Shown here piece after piece: positions 17,712 to 26,996 of a stretch of DNA of 31,741 nucleotides; positions within the stretch are counted from its first letter, which is position 1; each line of letters starts with the position of its first letter. The stretch covers positions 1-31,741 of the forward strand of contig JASAOO010003243.1 of NCBI GenBank assembly GCA_030849075.1, read 5' to 3'. Below the pieces are notes generated by a model. The model made no database searches and was not told the DNA's origin. It saw nothing but the letters and a program-made list of their open reading frames with translations. Both the position numbers and the translations under genes were made by a program. Source of the DNA: Zelonia costaricensis. Its lineage: Eukaryota > Euglenozoa > Kinetoplastea > Trypanosomatida > Trypanosomatidae.

Positions 17712-18800
17712 TTAACGGCGCTCACGGCGCTCCGGCCCGCGGCGCTCACGGCGCTCGCCTGCGCCAGCGCGGCGCGGCTCCGCTTCGCGACGCCCCCCGC
17801 GGCGCTCGCGGCGGTCGCGCGAGTCGACGGAGTCAGGGCTGTAGCTGCGGCGTCCACGGCTGTGCGACCGGCTGCGCGACGAGTACGACGACAAGCTGCG
17901 AGACGACGGGGTGTAGCTGCGGCGCGAGCGGCGGTGGCGGTGGCGGCGCTCGCGGCTGTCGCTGCGGTGCCGGCGGTGTCCATCGCGGCGAACGTCGCGG
18001 TCACGCCGCGCCACCTCGCGTCCCCCGCGCGTCGGCGGCGAGCGTGCCCGCTTGGGGCGGGCGGCGCTCACCTGCACGATCATGCGCACGTCGTTGATCA
18101 TCATGTCGTTAAGCGCGGAGACGACGCGCTTGGTGTCCTCGGCCGAGGGCACGTCGATGTAGGCGCAGTACCCGCGGCGCTCGTAGCGCATGATGGGGCA
18201 GATCGGCTCCACACGCTCCCGAATCACGCTGTCCCGGATGTCCTTGCCGCGCGGGCCGAGGTTGACGAACACCTGCCGGCCGTCGTTCACGAGTCGGCCC
18301 TCCTGCAGCTGCTTGTTCGCGCTCTCCTCGATGCGCTCGCGGCGCCGCTCGCGTGCCTCTGCCATGCTCTGCTTGCTCATCTCCACTGTCATGCGGAAGA
18401 GGCCGCGGTAGTCCTGGTCGTTGAGCTGCGCAATGAGGTGCTTCGCCTCCGCCACGGTGGTCGTGTCGGCAAAGCCGCAGCGGCCACGCACGCGGACGTC
18501 GCGGATGTTGTCGGGGTTCTGCGCCTTGCTCCGCAGGAACTCCGTCATCTCCGGCGTCGTCACGTGACGGCCCGCGGGCCCCATGCCGATGAAGATGGAC
18601 GGCAGCTCGCGCGCCGGTGCGCCGTTCGCGGCGGCAGCGGCCTCCTCCGGCCCGTCCGCGATGGAGGCGGGCGGGTAGTCGTGCAGGGTCTGCTGCGCCG
18701 CCTGCTCCTCCGCCGCGGGCGTAGGGTCCGGCAGCCGCATGGAGTTGGAGCTGCTCCGGCTGGAGCTGCGACTCCCGCTCTGACTGCGCGACTCTGACAT
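17712..18800 (-). CDS. TSR1: SR-type splicing factor with two RRMs (TSR1-like)
   Basis: A 362-residue RNA-binding protein. The N-terminus is Ser/Arg-rich (residues 2-20). RRM1 spans about 68-142, with RNP2 SIFIGM and RNP1-like GRCGFADT. An Arg/Glu-rich linker (about 148-170) leads to RRM2 at about 176-247, with RNP2 QVFVNL and RNP1-like GYCAYIDV. Residues 250-362 form an RS/RE/RH-rich tail with SPPTRGG and repeated RS and RRE units, typical of SR proteins regulated by SRPK-type kinases. In trypanosomatids such proteins act in the nucleus in trans-splicing and mRNA processing. TSR1 is the best match by architecture, but another two-RRM SR protein is possible. The start at 18800 is chosen because the in-frame extension to 19025 is repeat-like (HTHTHAHT) and contains the probable splice acceptors at 18944-18954. 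Runs of CGGCGCT-type repeats encode the tail. Confidence 0.9.
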   Translation of the reverse strand: MSESRSQSGSRSSSRSSSNSMRLPDPTPAAEEQAAQQTLHDYPPASIADGPEEAAAAANGAPARELPSIFIGMGPAGRHVTTPEMTEFLRSKAQNPDNIRDVRVRGRCGFADTTTVAEAKHLIAQLNDQDYRGLFRMTVEMSKQSMAEARERRRERIEESANKQLQEGRLVNDGRQVFVNLGPRGKDIRDSVIRERVEPICPIMRYERRGYCAYIDVPSAEDTKRVVSALNDMMINDVRMIVQVSAARPKRARSPPTRGGREVARRDRDVRRDGHRRHRSDSRERRHRHRRSRRSYTPSSRSLSSYSSRSRSHSRGRRSYSPDSVDSRDRRERRGGRREAEPRRAGAGERRERRGPERRERR

Positions 18801-18943
18801 GATGCCGTGGAAAGGGGGGAGGGGTGCAAGAGACGGGAGGTCGAGGGGGCGTGTGGTGGGTGTGCGGGTGTGTGCGTGAGTGTGTGTGTGTCCACGGGAC
18901 AGTTCGAGAAAACAGCTGGAAGCAGCGGCAGAGCGGCGAGCGG

Positions 18944-18985
18944 CTGACAACACTGACGACAGCGGGAGGTGAGGGAGAAGAGAGC
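18944..18985 (-). promoter_or_regulatory. Polypyrimidine tract and splice acceptors of the SR-protein gene
   Basis: The minus strand reads CTCTCTTCTCCCTCACCTCC, then CGCTGTCGTCAG ending at 18953, with a second AG (GTTGTCAG) at 18944. Either gives a 5' leader of about 145-155 bases. A second C/T-rich stretch lies just before the ATG, at about 18805-18845, but lacks an obvious AG. Confidence 0.55.
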
Positions 18986-19189
18986 GGCGGCAGAGACGCG
19001 GACGACTAACGAGGGAGGAGAACACGTGCTGACTGACCGGAGGAGGGGGTCAAGAGAGAATTGGGGAGGGCGGGGGGTGGGGGTTGGAGTCGGGGGGGGG
19101 GGGAGGGGTGCGGGAGATGAAGTAATCGTGTCGGAGATGCACATCGATTGCGATGCCCTTCCCCATTGTGCGAGGGAGGGGGGGGGGGG

Positions 19190-19332
19190 GGGCGGAGGCT
19201 CGGTGGTCGGACGGTGTGCGTGCATGTTTGTCCCCGGGTGTGTGTATGGCTGCTGCAGTCNGGGCGGAGGCTCGGTGGTCGGACGGTGTGCGTGCATGTT
19301 TGTCCCCGGGTGTGTGTATGGCTGCTGCAGTC
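19190..19332. repeat. Two identical 71-bp copies around an N
   Basis: Positions 19190-19260 and 19262-19332 are identical over 71 bases and are separated only by the single N at 19261. The left copy begins at the end of a G homopolymer. This is the pattern left when overlapping contig ends are joined with a gap base instead of being merged. The duplication is probably not biological. Confidence 0.9.
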
Positions 19333-19567
19333 GCGAGGAGCCGGTCTTCGCCTGCGCAGGTTACGGTGAGAGCGCCAGCCGCCTCGTGGCCAGCGTAGCC
19401 GCGACTCGCCGCCCCCCGCGGCGGTTCGCGCGTGCACACACGCTCTTGTCTGGCGAGGATCGCGCTCTGTTTTTTTCTCCACTTCCGGCACCCGCACCGA
19501 CGGGGATCGGTGGGACGACAGCTCGAGTAACCCACCCGCTCGCCTGCTGTGCGGTCTGTTCTTCTCG

Positions 19568-19612
19568 TGTGTGTATGTGTATGTCTGTGTGTGTGTGTGT
19601 GTGGGTGTGGGT
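19568..19612. repeat. Imperfect GT-rich microsatellite
   Basis: GT units interrupted by AT, CT and GG on the plus strand, in the 3' region of the polyQ-protein gene. Confidence 0.8.
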
Positions 19613-20129
19613 GGATGGGTTGGAGGGGGGAGGGGCTCTCTCTGACACAGTCGAACCCTTCATGTTACGCAACACCGCCACGTTAGACGCATGAACGAGT
19701 GGACAAAGAGAAAGACACAAGAAGCACAACGAAGGAGAAGCCACGATGTGGGAGGAGAGAAGGGAGGGGGGGGGCTAGCGCCAAGGACGGGAAGGGGGAT
19801 GCAGGGGGGCAACGTCGCCGTCATCACCCACACGCAAGGGCTGGCGAGATGCGCTGATTGGGAGTGGAGGAGGTCGGGATGGACAAGCCCGCACCACCCC
19901 CCCCCCTCCACCCTGCACACGAGTCTCGACAAGAGAGGAACACGAACCCATGCGGCACAGGAATTAGGAAAAACACCCGCCAGCGCCCCTACACGCACAC
20001 TCGCACACACATGTGCGCATACGTGCCGAAGCAAGGGGACGTGAGCGGGCTATCACCGCGCACAGCTGCCGCGCCTCTCCGACCTTCCTGGTGCACCGAG
20101 CATCTTGAACAACGTGGGGAGGGGTCCCC

Positions 20130-23100
20130 CTAGTATCCGTACTGCGCCGTGTGCGAGACCCCTGGCGAGGACAGCATCATGAGCAGGTTCGACCCGTTCG
20201 CCGCGGACGCCCCTGCTGCGGCTCCCGTGGGTGCCTGAGCTCCACCCGCCCCCGACATGGCGCTGTTGCCGTTGGCGAGCCCGCCCGCACTACCGCCGAC
20301 GTCGCGCGACGCGCTGCGATCGCTGCGTCCGCCGGTGTACGCGACCTGCGACGAGGGAGTTGACACGGCGCGGGCAGAGGTGGACACAACACCGTCACCG
20401 CCACCACCGGCGGTCGCCGCCGAAGTGCCGGAGGCACCCATGTGCGCTGGTGAGCCGTGGCGCAGTTGCGTCGGTGCCGGGTCCATGCGCCCCTCCGCGC
20501 CGGTGTTCCGTATCGGGGCGGTGTCATCACCGACAATGTGCAAAAGTCGGTATGGCTGTCCGCTGTTCACGAAGGCCTCGGCGGACGAGGTGGACACCAT
20601 CCGGTAGAGCCGCCCATCCACCGTCACGTACGCCGGCTGTTGATGCTGCGGCGATGCGTCGGCCTGCTGTTGCTGCTGCTGCTGCTGTTGTTGCACAGTC
20701 GCCGAGGGATGCGGCTGTGGTGGCTGCGGATGCGGTGGGGTGGCGTGGGGCGATGGGTTCGGTGCCTGCTGCTGCAGCTGCTGTGACTGTGAGGGCAGGT
20801 GCGGGTTGTACTGAGAAGGCGGATGCTGGTGCTGGTGCTGTTGCTGCTGCTGTTGGAGCTGGTGGAGCTGCTGCTGACGCTCCACGTGCTGCTGACGCTC
20901 CATCTGTTGCTGCTGCTGACGTAAGCAGATCTCACGCAGCTCATTCTCCAGCTGCAGGCGGCGCTGCTCGAGCTCCATGGCCGTCTCGTCACGCAGCGGC
21001 GCCTGCGCCAGGTTCTGCGGCGCCGGGGGCAGCGGTGGGTGAGCAGGACCAAAGCCGAAGCCCTGCCCGTTGCCCTCCGCAAACCCAAACGGTCCTGAGG
21101 CGGTGAAGCCGTTGACACTGCCCATGGAGACGTCCTCGCTGAGCATCGCGCGGTTGCCAGCGGAGGAGTGCATCGAGCTCGCCGGCTGCGGGGAACCACT
21201 TGCGTAAAACTGATGCGGCTGATGCTGCTGCGGCTGTTGCTGCTGATGCTGCTGTTGTTGTTGTAGGTGGCTCACGCCGTTCTCCAGCCCAGGCGGCATA
21301 CCGAACGGGTCGGACGTCGGCATCATGCCGTGGCTGCCGCCCGGCTGCGGCGGCCACCCCTGCTGTTGCTGCTGCTGCTGCTGCTGTTGCAGCGGCGGCT
21401 GCGACGGCACGGCACCAAACATCGGCGCCCCTGGCGGCCCACGCTGCAGCGACGGCGGCGTCCCGCCAACGGCCGCGTTGAGCCCTGGTGCGGCCGCGAT
21501 GGCGCCTGGCATGCCCTGTGAAAGCGGTGCACTCCGTGGGAGGGGGGCCGCGTTGGGCGCCATTGCGTTGTGGAAGTTGGCAAGCGAGTTGTTGCTCGGC
21601 CCCAGCACCCCACCCGACATGGCGCCGCTGAAGGCGCTGAACGAGTTCGAGCTGCTGCCGCCCACCTTCGCTGCGGGGCGGCCCGACCTCGAGGCTGTCG
21701 AGACTGACGACGGCGTTGGCGGACCGGGGAGGCTGCTGTGGTGGTTCATGCTGTGGCTGAGGTTGTTGCGGTCTGCCTCGGTGCGGGCCTGCTGTGGCGG
21801 CTGCTGGTGCGGCTGCTGGTGCGGCTGCTGGGTGCGGGGCCCGACGGCTGGGGTGCCCGCCGCACTCGCCGTGGACGACGCGGAACTCGTCATGGGTGGC
21901 CGCCCGTCCTCTCGCAGCGAACCGTTCTTCGCGTACGCCGAGTAGTTGCTGCTGCGGGGCTGTGGCTGCAGAGGCGCTTGCTGCTGCTGCTGCTGCTGCT
22001 GCTGGAGGCGAGCCGAGAGCGGCAGCTGCGACGACACCGACGACGCCGGGGACGGAAGGGCATCGCGGCCGCTTCGGGGCGGCCCCGCACCAGCAGACGC
22101 GTGACGCGCCGCGGTCGACGCGGCTGACGGCGGCGTGGCGGGCTGCTGCGCTTTCGTCGGTGAGGCGGTCGACGACGCCGTGTTGCCCGCTGCGCGGGGC
22201 TCGCTGGCGCCTTCGTGGTTCGTGCCCGTAGACGCCCCGCCGGACTGCGGCGGCGACGGGGGCGGCGGCTGCGAGGCCTTGCCCGTGGACGACGGAGGGG
22301 GTGTAGGGGCGGCTGGCGTCGATGCTGCCGCGGTGACTGATGTGGCGGGTGACTTCCGGTCGTCGCTGCCCGCCGCGGCTGCCGCAGCGCCATCACCGCC
22401 GGTGCTGCCGCTCTTGGCGGTGCTGCTCGGCCGTGCGTCGTGCTCCGTGCCCGGGTAGGCCATGCAGTGCATGGGGTTGTTGCGGCAGAAGAGAGCCGAG
22501 TAGTTGCTGACCTTCACGTAGTTGCCCGTCAGCACGGTGGTCGCCGGCGGCGCTGGCGGCGGCGGCGGCGGCGGCGCGAGGTTGCCAGGCGAGATGTGGC
22601 TGCCCTGCACCAGCTGCTGCTTGCCCAGCGACGGATGGAACTGCTGCGGCGATGCGATGCCGCCGCCGCCGGTGCCGTTCGCGTTCGAGAGACCGTCCGG
22701 GGTGAGCGGGATGAGTCGGCCGTTGGGGGTAGCGGCATACATGCGGCCCGGCATCATCGGCTGCTGCTGCTGCGTCGGCGGCGGCGGCGGTGGTAGCGGC
22801 TGCTGCTGCGCCGGGTGGTTGAGCTGCGGGGGAACGGAGTGACCGGACATGGGTCCCAGCGACGGCTGCGCGGGCGGCGGGGGCGGCGGAAGCTGCATCG
22901 GTTGCGTGGGGGGCTGGAAGTGCGGCTGTGGCTGCGACTGCTGTGGGAACGCCTGCTGCTGCTGCTGCTGCTGCTGCTGTGGCGTCTGCGCAGCGAGGTG
23001 CTGGGTGAGGGGCTGGGGCTGCAGATGCGGGGGCAGGTTCGGGAACCGCGGGCTGGGCTGCGGCTGCGGTGGCTGCGGCTGCGGTGGTGGTGGTGGCTGG

Positions 23101-25238
23101 TGCTGATGCTGCTGCGCGAGCGTTGCTGGTAGCATCGCCGCGTCGCGCGGCGACTCCACAAGGCCAGCGCGGTTCTGGTGCGGCGGCGCGCACCCTGATG
23201 CGAGGCGCTCCTGCTGGTGATGCGGCGCCTGCAGTGCGGCCTGCGGCGACTCCGGCGGCCGCGCTGCGACCGGAACGCCGCCCTGCATAGGATGTGGGCC
23301 GGGGTGCGACGCGTGGTGGGTGTGAGGGGGCGGGTGGTGAGTGTGGTGGTGGGTGTGCTCGTGGTGCGTGTGCGGGTGCGGCTGCGGCTGCGAGGGCGGC
23401 TGCGGCACGCCAGCGCCAGACATGGCCGCCTCCTCGCGTGACGACCACGAGCGGGTCGAAGACACCCGCCCGCTGTGGTGGGCCGTCGCGGACGACGGCG
23501 TCGTCACGGTGAGCGGCGGCGCCCCCGACGACGGGGTGGGCGTCGACGCGGGTGCACTCGCGGCCATGGACGCCGCCGCCGCCGCGGTGACAGCCATCCC
23601 GTTCACGCCTCGCAGTGGGTCGGTGTGGATGCTCGGGCGGCGCCCAGTCTCGGCGCTGCTGCCGCCGCCGCCCCCGACACCGGCACCACCACCGCCTGCT
23701 GCCGCCGCCGCCGCGGCTGCCGCGCCACGCACCGTCGAAGAGAAGGGCAGAGGAATGCGAAGGGCGCCGCCCGAGTGCGCGGCCGGCTCGCCGTGTGGGC
23801 CACCCGCCGGCACGCTGCCGCCGCCAACACCGCTGTTGTTGTTGGGGCCGGCGGCGTTCACGGAGGGCTGCCGCTGCTGCTCGAAGAGTGTCGCCCGGGA
23901 GGCGGAGGCGGTGAGGGGGTGCCCGGCGTTGGAGGCGCTCGCGCTGCGGGGTTGGGGCTGCAGCGTCGACGGTGCCATCGCAGGCGACGGCACTGCCGTG
24001 CCGGGCGGGGCTGTCAGCGTCGTCGGGGACGCGCTGGCGCTGCTGCCGATGTTGTCGCTCGCGGAGTTGGTGAAGCGCGCGGAGGTGCGGGAGGCGGAGT
24101 GGGGGACGATGCCGATCGCGGCGAGCTGCTCGAGCACCGACGCGTGCGACGACGGCGGGCTTGGCACCTTAGCGACGCTCTCGGCTTGACGCGCCGCAGC
24201 GGCAGCGGCAGCAGCAGCGGCAACGGCCGATCTCGGAGCGGGTGGCATGGCGCCCATGGGCGAATGTGCCGCGTCTGCCGCGCCACGCCGCGCCGCGAAC
24301 CCGCCGCCGGCCGCCCCCACCGCCGCAGTTGCAGTGTCGCCCAGAGCGGCCACGCTGACAGGGCCTGACACCTGTGTGATGGAGGGACGCTGCTGCTGCA
24401 CCGGGGCGTGCGACTGCTGCGGGTGATGCTGCGGCACGGCTGACTGCGCCTGTGGCGGCGTTGTGGGCGGCGCCGTGTAGCGGGAGGGCTGCGGCAGCGC
24501 CGACAGGACGTCACCACCGGGCGTCTCGCTCGAGCCGTCATCGTCGTCGAGGCCGACAAGCTGGCGCTTGATGATCTCGCTGATGGTGCTGAAGCCGTCG
24601 TCGTCGGGGTCCTCGCTGTCGCGGTACATGGCGGTGGTCATCATGATGGACGTCGGCTCCGACGCAGCCGGCGAGGCGGCCGTGTATCGCGACAAGGGCA
24701 CACCGAGCCCACCACTCACGGCACCCACAGCACCGCCAGCGGAGAGCGCCGTGGGGGCGGGTCCACGGCCCGCACGGCTGTCCGCGGGCGCCGCCGCGGA
24801 AGGGAGCGAGGAGGCCACGCTGCGCGACTCGCTGGCGTTGTGACGGCCGCCAGCACTCTGCACACCGCCCCGAACTTGCTGCTGCTGCTGCTGCTGCTGC
24901 TGCACGGCCGCCCGCGCAGAGGACCACGATGACGGCGTCGAGGTGTGACGCGCGAAAGCCGCATTCGTGGAGAAGACGGGCGGCGACTGCGCCACCGGCG
25001 TGGTGGCCGCAGCCGCAGCCGCTGAGTGGCGAGCGTTGGACCAGGCGTTCGATGAGGCAGCCTGTGCGGCGGCGTTGCTGCCGCGCGCGCCGGTCGCGCT
25101 CCCGGTCGCCGTGGCGCCGTCGTTGCCGCGGGTGACGGGCGGGGCAAGCGGGGAGGCAGTGCCCGAGTCGGAGCCCCACACCCGCCACTCGAAGCCGGAC
25201 CCGGAGTCCTCAGGAGGGACGGACGACACCGTGTACAT
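20130..25238 (-). CDS. Large Gln/Pro-rich protein with multiple polyQ runs
   Basis: An intact 1702-codon frame that I do not recognise. Most of it is Ala/Ser/Gly/Pro/Gln low complexity and probably disordered. There are pure Q runs of about 8-11 near residues 113-121, 754-762, about 1080, about 1285 and about 1517, plus many shorter ones, and a His-rich stretch near 617-650. Candidate functional parts: an acidic segment EDPDDDGFSTISEIIKRQLVG near 205-230; a conserved-looking block near 905-933 with NYSALFCRNNPMHC and AYPGTEH, whose Cys-x6-Cys-x8-His spacing could bind metal but does not match the classical CCCH finger; a likely coiled coil near 1417-1460 (LEQRRLQLENELREICLRQ); and a C-terminal block near 1531-1568 (YVTVDGRLYRMVSTSSAEAF). 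PolyQ/proline content with short conserved motifs suggests an RNP-granule or scaffold protein (inference). ATG 25238 is the first in frame. A C/T-rich tract and CGCACAG end 9 bases upstream. Confidence 0.87.
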   Translation of the reverse strand: MYTVSSVPPEDSGSGFEWRVWGSDSGTASPLAPPVTRGNDGATATGSATGARGSNAAAQAASSNAWSNARHSAAAAAATTPVAQSPPVFSTNAAFARHTSTPSSWSSARAAVQQQQQQQQQVRGGVQSAGGRHNASESRSVASSLPSAAAPADSRAGRGPAPTALSAGGAVGAVSGGLGVPLSRYTAASPAASEPTSIMMTTAMYRDSEDPDDDGFSTISEIIKRQLVGLDDDDGSSETPGGDVLSALPQPSRYTAPPTTPPQAQSAVPQHHPQQSHAPVQQQRPSITQVSGPVSVAALGDTATAAVGAAGGGFAARRGAADAAHSPMGAMPPAPRSAVAAAAAAAAAARQAESVAKVPSPPSSHASVLEQLAAIGIVPHSASRTSARFTNSASDNIGSSASASPTTLTAPPGTAVPSPAMAPSTLQPQPRSASASNAGHPLTASASRATLFEQQRQPSVNAAGPNNNSGVGGGSVPAGGPHGEPAAHSGGALRIPLPFSSTVRGAAAAAAAAAGGGGAGVGGGGGSSAETGRRPSIHTDPLRGVNGMAVTAAAAASMAASAPASTPTPSSGAPPLTVTTPSSATAHHSGRVSSTRSWSSREEAAMSGAGVPQPPSQPQPHPHTHHEHTHHHTHHPPPHTHHASHPGPHPMQGGVPVAARPPESPQAALQAPHHQQERLASGCAPPHQNRAGLVESPRDAAMLPATLAQQHQHQPPPPPQPQPPQPQPSPRFPNLPPHLQPQPLTQHLAAQTPQQQQQQQQQAFPQQSQPQPHFQPPTQPMQLPPPPPPAQPSLGPMSGHSVPPQLNHPAQQQPLPPPPPPTQQQQPMMPGRMYAATPNGRLIPLTPDGLSNANGTGGGGIASPQQFHPSLGKQQLVQGSHISPGNLAPPPPPPPAPPATTVLTGNYVKVSNYSALFCRNNPMHCMAYPGTEHDARPSSTAKSGSTGGDGAAAAAAGSDDRKSPATSVTAAASTPAAPTPPPSSTGKASQPPPPSPPQSGGASTGTNHEGASEPRAAGNTASSTASPTKAQQPATPPSAASTAARHASAGAGPPRSGRDALPSPASSVSSQLPLSARLQQQQQQQQQAPLQPQPRSSNYSAYAKNGSLREDGRPPMTSSASSTASAAGTPAVGPRTQQPHQQPHQQPPQQARTEADRNNLSHSMNHHSSLPGPPTPSSVSTASRSGRPAAKVGGSSSNSFSAFSGAMSGGVLGPSNNSLANFHNAMAPNAAPLPRSAPLSQGMPGAIAAAPGLNAAVGGTPPSLQRGPPGAPMFGAVPSQPPLQQQQQQQQQQGWPPQPGGSHGMMPTSDPFGMPPGLENGVSHLQQQQQHQQQQPQQHQPHQFYASGSPQPASSMHSSAGNRAMLSEDVSMGSVNGFTASGPFGFAEGNGQGFGFGPAHPPLPPAPQNLAQAPLRDETAMELEQRRLQLENELREICLRQQQQQMERQQHVERQQQLHQLQQQQQQHQHQHPPSQYNPHLPSQSQQLQQQAPNPSPHATPPHPQPPQPHPSATVQQQQQQQQQQADASPQHQQPAYVTVDGRLYRMVSTSSAEAFVNSGQPYRLLHIVGDDTAPIRNTGAEGRMDPAPTQLRHGSPAHMGASGTSAATAGGGGDGVVSTSARAVSTPSSQVAYTGGRSDRSASRDVGGSAGGLANGNSAMSGAGGAQAPTGAAAGASAANGSNLLMMLSSPGVSHTAQYGY
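21981..22004. repeat. (CTG)8 within coding sequence
   Basis: Eight CTG units on the plus strand, read as CAG (Gln) on the coding minus strand of the polyQ protein. Confidence 0.9.
22953..22979. repeat. (CTG)9 within coding sequence
   Basis: Nine CTG units on the plus strand encoding nine Gln of the polyQ protein. It is a pure triplet run and therefore likely to vary in length. Confidence 0.9.
24876..24902. repeat. TTG(CTG)8 within coding sequence
   Basis: One TTG plus eight CTG units on the plus strand, encoding nine Gln near residue 117 of the polyQ protein. Confidence 0.9.
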
Positions 25239-25246
25239 CGCCGCGG

Positions 25247-25290
25247 CTGTGCGACAGGGGAAAGTGAAGTCTTGGAACCGAGGTAAAAGG
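25247..25290 (-). promoter_or_regulatory. Pyrimidine tract and candidate splice acceptor of the polyQ gene
   Basis: The minus strand reads CTTTTACCTCGGTTCCAAGA, then CTTCACTTTCCCCTGTCGCACAG, ending at 25247 and leaving an 8-base leader before the ATG at 25238. The tract is good, but the leader would be unusually short. An acceptor farther upstream is possible, as the sense strand is pyrimidine-rich for several hundred bases. Confidence 0.4.
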
Positions 25291-25687
25291 TTGAGAGCCG
25301 GCGGGGGGCGTCAAGACACGCGCGGGAAGGAACACGATAACGCCGAAAAAAGGCACGAGTCGCGCCGACACTCGCACACGAAACGCACGTAAACGAGAAA
25401 AGAAAGGACACGGCAAGACGTCAAGCACACACGCACACCCACAACGGAGGGGTGAGAGTGCGAGCTAGAGTTTGGGTGGGAAGAGGGAAGAGAGGAGAGA
25501 GGAAAGGAGCGACGACGGGTGGCAGGTAATGGCGCACGCAGATCCACACCACACCACGATGCGAGACACGCACCCCTGGACGAAGTAAAACGAAGAACAA
25601 AAAAAAAAAAGCAAGAAGGTAAAGCCGAGGCGTCGCCGTGGATGGCGGCGCGCAGCGTATGATGTCTGAGGGGTGAGAGGTCTGTGG

Positions 25688-25708
25688 CACACACACACAC
25701 ACACACAC
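25688..25708. repeat. (CA)n microsatellite
   Basis: A clean CA array of about ten units on the plus strand in the spacer upstream of the polyQ-protein gene. Confidence 0.9.
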
Positions 25709-26966
25709 GTACAAGAGCCAGGCGCAAACACAAATGCAAACACAAACACAGAGAGGGGAAAGAGGGAGGGGGGAGGAAGCGCCAATGCTGAGGGAAGAGA
25801 AGCCGCAGCAGCAGCGAGGGGGGAGAGGGAAGGGGGAGGGTGGGGGGGCCTGGGCCACTGGAAGGAGAAGAGAAGCGTGATCGAGGAGGCGGTAGTGAGG
25901 TGCGCCAAGAGAGACACACACACAAGGTTTGGGGAGAACCAAGAGAGAGATAGCGAGAGCGAGACGTGATATACTTCACCACTACAACACAGCCACAACA
26001 GCGGCAGCAGTGCCAGCGCGAATTCCTGTGTTCACGTGTCTACCGTTCCAGCGCTGCCCTTGACCAGAGGCCCCTGTGCACACGCACACACACGCGCGCG
26101 CGGGAAAAGAAAAATGTGTAGCGCTCAGCTGCTACGCGAAACACAGGTGATCCCACACACACACACACACACACGAAGAGGAGGAGGGGAGGGAAAAGAA
26201 GGAGACGGCGTCAGCAGAGACGACGGCAAGCGATAACAACCAGAAGGACGCAGCTTTGCACCCACAACCAGAACCACAACCCGGTGCACGAGGATATCGG
26301 ACACTGACGTCGGGTAACGTTAAGGCTGGGAAGCACACGACAGAAGAAAACAAACGAGGAAAATGCAGTCACGAAACGGCTCGTGGGGGAACGACGGAAG
26401 TGATGTTAACACAATCACAAGAAAGGCGGGTAGACAGACAGAGCAAGCGCGAGAGCACGCGAGGTGGTTGGGGAGGAGGGCGCAGACGTGGAAGGACAGC
26501 AACGAACGCACGACTGGGTGCCACCGGCGGATCGTGTCGCTGCTGTGGCACGTGAGGGGGGAGGGGGGGGCAGAGAAGGCAGTGTAAAATAGGGAAGAGG
26601 GAGGGGGGACAGGCGCGGCGTCTGGCGTAGTGAGGCACGCCCAAGAAAGAAAAAGAACAGCAAGTGAGAGGGGAGAAGAAGAAGTGATTGGCAGTGCACA
26701 ATCCCACACACACACACACCGACAAGGACACACACACACAAACACGAACACACACAGTCGAACAATAACGGGCCGTCTAGCGCGTCGGCGCACGTCAAGG
26801 AAGAGGGGGAGAAAGAAAAACACAAAGGAAGAGAGAAGAGAAGAGAAAGACGAAACAGGGGCCGCGCGCTGATGCACGAGTAGAGAAGGAGAAACAGAGA
26901 TGGGGCGCGGGGGAAGGGAAAACACACACAAGAGAGAGAAGCGCAGCGACAGAGACGCGAGACACA

Positions 26967-26996
26967 CACACACACACACACACACACCCACACACC
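26967..26996. repeat. (CA)n microsatellite
   Basis: CA units interrupted once by CCC, on the plus strand, in the 25.2-31.7 kb spacer. Confidence 0.9.

Larger units (their letters stand above)
18801..20129. other. Spacer between the SR-protein and polyQ-protein genes
   Basis: About 1.3 kb without a supportable gene. It holds the SR-protein 5' signals, an assembly join with an N at 19261, G runs (15 G at 19178-19192), a GT array at about 19568-19612 and, toward 20129, the 3' UTR of the polyQ-protein gene. Confidence 0.65.

Noticed and set aside
18801..19025. N-terminal extension of the SR protein by 75 residues
   Set aside because: It contains CA-array histidine/threonine repeats and the likely splice acceptors, so translation from 19025 is unlikely.
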